Positions 58,647 to 64,000 of a stretch of DNA of 64,000 nt are shown here, one piece after another. The notes beneath the pieces are model-generated. The model worked only from the letters and a program-made list of their open reading frames with translations, was not told where the DNA came from and searched no databases. This DNA is from DATATB01 sp036268995 (GTDB lineage Bacteria > Planctomycetota > Planctomycetia > Pirellulales > PNKZ01). Made by a program: the position numbers and the translations under genes. Each line of letters begins with the position of its first letter. The stretch's first letter is position 1. Location: contig DATATB010000090.1 of NCBI GenBank assembly GCA_036268995.1, forward strand, positions 71,584-135,583, given 5' to 3'.

Positions 58647-59500
58647 GCAGCGGCCTCCAGCGCACGGCGGGGAATGCGGATCGTAAAGGCAGCGCCGCCC
58701 TCGGGGCAGTTGGCCGCGCCGGCCCAGCCGCCGTGGGCTTCGGCAATCCGCTCGACAATCGCCAGCCCCAGCCCGGTGCCGGTGCTCTTGGTGCTGAAGA
58801 ACGGCTCGAACGCGCGGCGCGAGGCTTCTTCGCCCAGGCCCGGCCCGCTGTCGGCAATTTCCAGCTCGAAGCCGTCGCGGCCCGAGCAGGCGGTGAACAC
58901 CAGCTCGCCGCCGTCGGGCATGGCGTCCAAAGCATTGAGTGCAATATTCAGCACGGCGCGGCGGAACATGTCGCGGTCGGCCGCGATCGTGGTTTGCGCC
59001 GGCAAATTAGCCACGACCTCGATCGATTGGGCTTCGAGCTGCGGGGCCAGCGACTGGCACACGTCGATCACCAGATCGCGCACGTTGATCGCCGACCAGT
59101 GCGGATCGCGATCGGCCGTGAAGTGCAACAGGTCGTTCACCGTGGAGTCGAGGGCTTGCACACCGCAGGCCACTTTTTCCAGCACGTCCAGGCTGCCCGA
59201 GTCGTCGCTGATGCGGCGTCGCAACAGGCTCAGGTACAAGGACACAGGGACCAGGTTGTTGCGCACCTCGTGGGCGATGTGCGAGGCGATCTGGCCCAAG
59301 TCGGCCAGCCGATTCTTGCGGGCCAGCTCGCGGTTCTTGATCTCCAGCTCGTCGGTCAGCCGGCGAACTTCGTCACGCAGCGCCGCGTGCGTCTGCTCCA
59401 GCCGCACCGTGGCTTCCTGCCAGGCTTCGAGTACGAGTTCCAAATCGTGGCCGCCCGACGCAGGGCAGATGCTCAAGGCTGTTTCGGTTGTGCGCACCAT
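58643..59500 (-). CDS. soluble sensor histidine kinase (FlgS/FleS class)
   Basis: About 285 residues: a coiled coil (35-65), the H-box with His77 in S-H-I-A-H-E-V-R-N-N, the N-box N-I-A-L-N-A-L-D-A-M, and G-boxes D-S-G-P-G-L-G and G-T-G-L-G-L-A-I. No membrane helix or PAS domain, so it senses something in the cytoplasm, as FlgS/FleS kinases do. ATG at 59500 with GGAGG 10 bases before it. Would phosphorylate the coupled sigma54 regulator. Confidence 0.9.
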   Translation of the reverse strand: MVRTTETALSICPASGGHDLELVLEAWQEATVRLEQTHAALRDEVRRLTDELEIKNRELARKNRLADLGQIASHIAHEVRNNLVPVSLYLSLLRRRISDDSGSLDVLEKVACGVQALDSTVNDLLHFTADRDPHWSAINVRDLVIDVCQSLAPQLEAQSIEVVANLPAQTTIAADRDMFRRAVLNIALNALDAMPDGGELVFTACSGRDGFELEIADSGPGLGEEASRRAFEPFFSTKSTGTGLGLAIVERIAEAHGGWAGAANCPEGGAAFTIRIPRRALEAAA

Positions 59501-59502
59501 CT

Positions 59503-59961
59503 TCAAGCTACCTCCGAACTAAGGTCTAGCCGTCCCAGCGGACGCACGTGCGACGTGCCATACGCGCCGCGCGCCTGGCTGGCCGTGTGGGCCTGCTCCA
59601 GCCTGGCCGCCGCGTCGTCGCGCCGCAGGCCAAGCAATTGTTCGCTCTGCTTCTCGCGGGCCAGGATGTCGCGAAACAGCGACTCACTGCGCTCGATGAC
59701 TTGCGAGCAGCGGCCCCGCTCTTCCGCGCTGGACCATTGCCGCTCGTCGGGATGCTGGCTGCGAAAAGGGTCCAACTCGCCTTCGATCTCCTGCAAACGC
59801 TCGAGCAGCCGCTGCTTGGCAGCCAGGACTTTCAAGAGCTGCGTGATGTCGCCCGACTCGACCAGCGCCAACTGCTGCCCACCCAACTCGTAAAGTTGTG
59901 CCAGGCAGTCGTGCTTGCGACCGAGCAGTTCTGCCAACAGGTGCGTTTCGACAAAAGCCAT
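59503..59961 (-). CDS. FlgN-like flagellar chaperone
   Basis: About 152 residues, all helical: L-L-A-E-L-L-G-R-K-H-D-C-L-A-Q-L-Y-E-L and S-G-D-I-T-Q-L-L-K-V-L-A-A-K-Q-R-L-L are the pattern of FlgN, the chaperone for hook-associated proteins FlgK and FlgL. Those proteins are not in the window. Its stop overlaps the alternative kinase start. The ATG at 59961 is used; the open frame reaches 60054. Confidence 0.7.
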   Translation of the reverse strand: MAFVETHLLAELLGRKHDCLAQLYELGGQQLALVESGDITQLLKVLAAKQRLLERLQEIEGELDPFRSQHPDERQWSSAEERGRCSQVIERSESLFRDILAREKQSEQLLGLRRDDAAARLEQAHTASQARGAYGTSHVRPLGRLDLSSEVA

Positions 59962-60017
59962 GCGGTTTCCGGCGTCAACAATTTCCAGGTTCAACAAGCT
60001 GCTTTCCCGGCCGCGAG

Positions 60018-62561
60018 CTATAGCCGGGTCAGCGTGTCCAGCAACTCGCCCCATTGCACGCGCGAATGATTCGTGGTTTCGGAAAACGACGCGCTCGGCG
60101 GAAGCTGCGCCAGCGCCGCCCGGGCCAGGACCAACGCATCCCGCGCCTCGGCCACTCGGCCGAGCCGTCGATAACAGGCGTAAATCTGCGTGTAAGCTTC
60201 CAACACCTCGGGCGATTCGTAGTAGCGGTTGACCACCGCCAGATAAGCTTGAATGGCTTGCTCGTAGCGTGCCTGCCGAAACAGCACGGCCCCCTGTCCG
60301 AAATGGCTGTTCCGCAACAGGGCCGCGTCCCAGGGCGACAGCGGACTCTCTTCCTGTCGATGCGAAAGTGTGGCGGCTACGGCGGCATATTGGCTACCGG
60401 CCGTGGCCAGCAACTGCTCGACCGGCGGCACCGATACCGTCTGTACCGCCTCAGGAGCCGCGTCGGCCGGCGCGGTGGAAGTCGCCAGCGCATTGGGAGT
60501 GGCTGGCGAACCGGTCGCAGCCGCTTGGTTGGCCGCCGCCGGTTCCTTCGAGTCTGGCGGCGCGCCGGCCGGCGCCAGGGCCAGCTTCCAGCACGTGGTC
60601 GCCAACAGGTAGCGGGCCTCGGTATTGAACGGCGCGTCGGGGTAGCGCTGCACGACTTCTTCCAGCCGCACGCGAGCCTCGGGCAAACGGTCGGTCTGAT
60701 ACAGCAAGCGCGCCAGCGCCATCAACGCTTGCCGCCATTCCTGGCTGACCGGCTTGAGCACGTCGCTATTGAGCGTTTGTTCCAGTGCCGCCTGGGCCCT
60801 GGGCGCGTCGTGCAACTCGAGATAGGCCTCGGCCGAAAGCCGGCGCGCCTCGAAGCTGGCCACGCTCGAGGGTTCCAACTCAATGCAATCGTCCAGCGAC
60901 AGCAGGGCTTCTTCTGGCTCGCCCAAGGTCAGCAGGTCGCGGCCCAACTCCAGCAGCGCCTCGGCCCGCCGCGTGCGCAGCTCCACTTCGAGATACGCGC
61001 GCCATTGCGACACGGACTCGGCAAAGGCATGGCCGGCGGAGTAGTTTTCGGCGCTGAGCCAGAGCAACTCGCCATATTGGCGCGTGGTAAATCGCAATTG
61101 GGCCAGGCGGCGATAGTCGTCGCCGGCCAGCACCCGCTGTTCGCGGGCCCGCTCGTGCGCCCCCGCCGCTTCGGCCGGCGGCAATGCGTCGGCCTGTTCT
61201 TTCAAGTGGCGTCCCCAGGCTTCGTGGGCCTGGGCGCTTAGTTGCACCCGCTCGTCTTCGCTACACAACGCCTCGAACCATTTGCCCAGCTCCATGGCCA
61301 GGGCAAACTTGCGCTGCTCGAGCAAGCGCTGATGGATGGCAATGACCCGACGTTTCGCGGCATCGCGGCTGAGCCAAGGGTTTTCGGTTTCCTCTTCGTC
61401 GATCTGCGTGGCCGCTTCGTGGAACAGCAGGGCCGCCTGGTCGTCGTTGCCCTCGCGATGACGCAACTCGGCCAGCTCGAATCGGGCGGCCAGCGTTGCG
61501 GCGGCAAATGGATGGCGATGGTGTACGTCGGTCCAAGCCTCGGCCGCTGCGCGCGGCTGGCCCAACCCCGCGTCGCACAGACCGATCAGATAGCCAGCGG
61601 CCGCGCGGACGGCGTCGGATGCGGCGATGTCGGTGGCCAATGGCTTCAGCACGACCAGCGCCGCCTGCCACGAGCCGGCCGATTTCGACGCCGCGGCGGC
61701 GCCCTGCTTTTGTTCGGAGGTGGCTTGAGCCACCAGCACTTGAGCGCGAAGCAACCGCGTTTCCGGTTTGGCAGCGGCCACCGGGCTGAGTACGTCGAGT
61801 TGCGTGATCGCCTGCGGCAAATGGCCGAGATCAAATTCGATTTCCGCCGCCAAGGCCAAGGCGCTGTCGCGCTCGGCCACTGATAGCTTTCCAGACTTGA
61901 CCACCTCGACCAACTGCACCAGCGCCGCGGGCAGCGCAGGGCTGGGTTGCTCGCACAGTGCTTTGGCCAGCAAGAGCCGCGTCTCTTCGAGATTGCAGCC
62001 CGGCTCGGCCAGCGCCTGCTCGAGGATCTTCACGCTTTCGGCGATCTGGCCGGCAAGATACAAGCTCCGGCCCCAATCGAGCAGGCAGGCCGCTTGCTCC
62101 GACTTTGGCAGCCCGCGGCGATTGGCTTGCGCAAAGTAGCGTGCCGCCAGCGCATGCTGACGAAGCTGGTCATTGCCGAACAGCACGTCCGCCTTGCGTG
62201 CGGCCAATCGGCCCAGCAACAGCGGCGGCCAGAACCGTTGGTCGGCCGCGACCTGGGGTGTATTGATTTGCGCCAGGGCAATCCAGCGGGCCCGCTCGTC
62301 GTCGTGCGAATCGAACGCCTGTCGGGCGTCGGCAATCGTCGGCGAATGACTGGTGGCAGCATGCCGCTTGCTGCTGACGACCCACAAGGCCGCGCCCACG
62401 ACCAGCGGCACGGCCGAGGCGGCAGCCGCCAGCGCGATGAACAGCTTGCGCCGGTTAGTACCGCCAGAAAAACTAAACAACCCGCGCGCCAATGCCGATA
62501 TACGCTGGCCAGGCGAACTCTTCGAGCCCGGCAAATCGGCGGTGCTTTCGGGCTTGGACAT
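60018..62561 (-). CDS. membrane-anchored TPR protein at the head of the flagellar operon
   Basis: About 847 residues. A cytoplasmic basic start, one membrane helix (about 38-65), then a long TPR-like solenoid with clear repeats near the end (Y-E-Q-A-I-Q-A-Y-L-A-V-V, S-P-E-V-L-E-A-Y-T-Q-I-Y-A-C-Y). A Pro/Ala-rich linker is inserted near 660-710. Nothing flagellar is recognisable in sequence, but it is the first gene of the run and 56 bp before flgN. It might organise the basal body or sense its assembly; inferred. Confidence 0.68.
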   Translation of the reverse strand: MSKPESTADLPGSKSSPGQRISALARGLFSFSGGTNRRKLFIALAAAASAVPLVVGAALWVVSSKRHAATSHSPTIADARQAFDSHDDERARWIALAQINTPQVAADQRFWPPLLLGRLAARKADVLFGNDQLRQHALAARYFAQANRRGLPKSEQAACLLDWGRSLYLAGQIAESVKILEQALAEPGCNLEETRLLLAKALCEQPSPALPAALVQLVEVVKSGKLSVAERDSALALAAEIEFDLGHLPQAITQLDVLSPVAAAKPETRLLRAQVLVAQATSEQKQGAAAASKSAGSWQAALVVLKPLATDIAASDAVRAAAGYLIGLCDAGLGQPRAAAEAWTDVHHRHPFAAATLAARFELAELRHREGNDDQAALLFHEAATQIDEEETENPWLSRDAAKRRVIAIHQRLLEQRKFALAMELGKWFEALCSEDERVQLSAQAHEAWGRHLKEQADALPPAEAAGAHERAREQRVLAGDDYRRLAQLRFTTRQYGELLWLSAENYSAGHAFAESVSQWRAYLEVELRTRRAEALLELGRDLLTLGEPEEALLSLDDCIELEPSSVASFEARRLSAEAYLELHDAPRAQAALEQTLNSDVLKPVSQEWRQALMALARLLYQTDRLPEARVRLEEVVQRYPDAPFNTEARYLLATTCWKLALAPAGAPPDSKEPAAANQAAATGSPATPNALATSTAPADAAPEAVQTVSVPPVEQLLATAGSQYAAVAATLSHRQEESPLSPWDAALLRNSHFGQGAVLFRQARYEQAIQAYLAVVNRYYESPEVLEAYTQIYACYRRLGRVAEARDALVLARAALAQLPPSASFSETTNHSRVQWGELLDTLTRL

Positions 62562-63002
62562 AGATCTGCTCAAGGCCGGGCTTTAAAGCCAGGCCAGAAA
62601 AGTGTGGATCACGCAGCCTGCGGCGGCCTTGATCGATGCCTCGGCATCGGTGGCCGCAAGTCGTCGCGGCGAGCACGTGGGATTGCAGCCGCCCGCATAC
62701 ATGCTGGGCCGCCACAAGCCGCAAGTCCCCGCCGTCTGGAGATAAGCGGCGGACTTGTACTAAAAACTGCCGCCGAATGTCAATCCGCGTTTCTGGCGGC
62801 CGCGTGAGCGTACGCGCAGCAGCCAGCACCCAGTCCGCCTCTCAGCCGCGCTGCCGGCATCGGGGGACGGACTCCCCCCGCTCGCCAGCCGGGTTAGCAA
62901 GCGAATCATTGACTCGCGTCGCGCCGTGCGCGATAAACGATACTCTGGGACGTTTGGGGGCCTTTACTCGAAACCGTTGTCACTCCGCGAGGATTTGGAC
63001 CC
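62562..63002. other. divergent regulatory region between the flagellar locus and an LRR gene
   Basis: About 440 bases. It holds a good sigma70-type promoter for the LRR gene on the plus strand. Searching by eye for a sigma54 -24/-12 element (TGGC..TTGC) on the minus strand gave no convincing match, although the operon encodes a sigma54 activator. Confidence 0.45.
62909..62937 (+). promoter_or_regulatory. sigma70-type promoter for the LRR gene
   Basis: TTGACT (five of six) and GATAAA (four of six) are 17 bases apart; the start site would be near 62944, giving a 59-nt leader to the ATG at 63003. Confidence 0.55.
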
Positions 63003-64000
63003 ATGCGACGCGCGCGGCTGCTGCTGGTAGCGATCATCTTGTCCGCCTGGCCCGTGGCGGCCATGGCCGTCGACTTCAAAGAGAAGGAGGCCATTGCAGC
63101 GCTGGAAAAGTTGCAGGCCCGATTCATCTACGATGAGGAGAATGCAGATAAACCGCTGATCGGCGTCGACCTGGATGCCACCAAGGTGACCGATAGCACG
63201 CTGGAACCGATCGAGGATCTGCCGAAGCTGAAGATCGTGCTGTTGGGCAACTCGAAGATTTCCGACGCGGGATTGAAGTACCTCAAGAAACTTCCGGATC
63301 TCGAAAAGCTCTGGCTGCCCAGCACCAAGGTCACCGACGCTGGTCTGACGTATTTGAAGGGCCTCAGCAAACTGAGTCAGATCAGTTTGTACAAGACCAA
63401 GGTCACCGATACCGGCATGGCCAAACTCAGTGAGCTGCCGTTGAAGGAACTGTACCTGGAAAGCAGCCAGGTGGCCGGAACCTGCGATCGCCATTTCCCC
63501 GGCCTGATCAAGCTCTATCTGAACGACACCCGCACGGGCGAGCCGGCCATGCGCTATCTGACCGCGCTCACGCATCTCGAGGAGTTGGGCCTGCGGAAGA
63601 CCGATGTCACGGACGCCAGCCTTGCGAACCTGAAAAACCTGACGGGGCTGACCTTTCTCGATCTCAGCGGAACCGAGATTACCGACGCGGGGCTTGCGCA
63701 TCTCAAGCCGCTGGTCAAGTTGCAGACCTTGTTGCTTGAAGAAACCAAGTGCACCGAGGCGGGCATCGCCGCGCTCAAGGTGGCGCTGCCCGAGGCGAAT
63801 ATCAACTATTCGCCGGCCCCGGCCCGTAACGTCAAGGGCACGCTCGCCCGCCGAGGCGCACCGCCCGAGCGAGGCAAGGTTCCCGCCGCCGTGCGCGCCA
63901 TCGGAAAACATGGCGGGCAAACGGTGACCGACGAAAACGATCCTGAACATCCAGTCATCGAGGTCAGCTTCGATGGTTCCAAAGTCACGGATGTAGGCCT
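63003..64000 (+). CDS. exported leucine-rich-repeat protein, cut by the window end
   Basis: The frame is open from the ATG at 63003 to the window edge (332 codons seen, no stop). A signal peptide ends near A-M-A-V-D. Residues about 50-275 are eight or nine LRRs of the planctomycete type, with T-K-V-T-D-A-G-L and L-x-x-L-x-x-L repeated. After a basic Pro/Arg-rich break a second LRR block begins (F-D-G-S-K-V-T-D-V-G). GAGG lies 10 bases before the start. Protein-binding role; partner unknown. Confidence 0.85.
   Translation, partial: MRRARLLLVAIILSAWPVAAMAVDFKEKEAIAALEKLQARFIYDEENADKPLIGVDLDATKVTDSTLEPIEDLPKLKIVLLGNSKISDAGLKYLKKLPDLEKLWLPSTKVTDAGLTYLKGLSKLSQISLYKTKVTDTGMAKLSELPLKELYLESSQVAGTCDRHFPGLIKLYLNDTRTGEPAMRYLTALTHLEELGLRKTDVTDASLANLKNLTGLTFLDLSGTEITDAGLAHLKPLVKLQTLLLEETKCTEAGIAALKVALPEANINYSPAPARNVKGTLARRGAPPERGKVPAAVRAIGKHGGQTVTDENDPEHPVIEVSFDGSKVTDVG

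Noticed and set aside
62574..62800. Possible sigma54 promoter for the flagellar operon
   Set aside because: Candidate GG..GC pairs have the wrong spacing (7, 9 or 12 instead of 10).
62964..63950. 328-codon open frame on the minus strand
   Set aside because: It is antisense to the leucine-rich-repeat gene, whose plus-strand frame has a promoter, signal peptide and clear repeats.

Overview
The window is high-GC, gene-dense DNA that looks like a planctomycete chromosome, most likely order Pirellulales. The pointers are exported formylglycine sulfatases, a YTV-type repeat protein, a redoxin/cytochrome/copper-monooxygenase fusion, a PmoA-like (DUF6807) protein, an exosortase fused to an EpsI-like domain next to a membrane TPR protein, small proteins with an R-x-L-R-T-L-L membrane start, and many exported or membrane-anchored TPR, HEAT and LRR proteins. 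Names rest on motif recognition only; no searches were run.

Layout. 1-6.5 kb: lipoprotein, three-domain redoxin/cytochrome/copper protein, HD-domain protein and a translationally coupled sulfatase pair. 6.5-11.4 kb: Rad50/SbcC-type ATPase coupled to an Mre11/SbcD-type nuclease, then an FHA protein with a good sigma70-like promoter. 11.7-17 kb: tRNA-Arg(UCG), fatty acid desaturase, family-5 uracil-DNA glycosylase, YTV-like surface protein, a candidate small RNA with its own promoter and terminator, and an exported PDZ protein with a Q/G/N-rich tail. 17-22 kb: TPR protein coupled to an exosortase-like protein lacking the expected Cys and His, then a PmoA-like protein. 22-28.7 kb: tandem alpha/beta-hydrolase, then a coupled phosphodiesterase/PHP-metallohydrolase pair. 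28.7-40 kb: galE and xerD, then a minus-strand cluster (HEAT protein, OmpH/Skp, 1046-aa TPR protein, second TPR protein, ExbB/TolQ, two ExbD/TolR) resembling a Tol/Exb-type envelope machine. 40.4-41.3 kb: rplM-rpsI with a perfect terminator. 41.4-44.8 kb: Prc-type tail-specific protease and CbiX-type chelatase.

44.9-62.6 kb is one long minus-strand flagellar locus, in transcription order: membrane TPR protein, FlgN-like chaperone, soluble histidine kinase, sigma54-dependent response regulator, flgB, flgC, fliE, fliF, fliG, fliH, fliI, fliJ, motE-like, fliK, flgD, flgE, flbD. It supplies MS-ring, rod, export ATPase complex and hook parts plus a two-component switch; stators, FliM/N, the export gate and flagellin are not in view. 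Its FliG has lost four of the five charged residues known to matter for torque in E. coli. The right edge holds an exported leucine-rich-repeat protein cut by the window end.

A recurring theme is repeat DNA at gene ends. A 24-nt unit (GTAGCGGAA..CGTGAGA..TTCCG) occurs at six loci, usually as inverted pairs 60-70 bp across. One pair lies in frame inside a coding sequence, another gives a gene its stop codon, and three units sit between flgB and flgC. Several other palindromic families occupy intergenic gaps.
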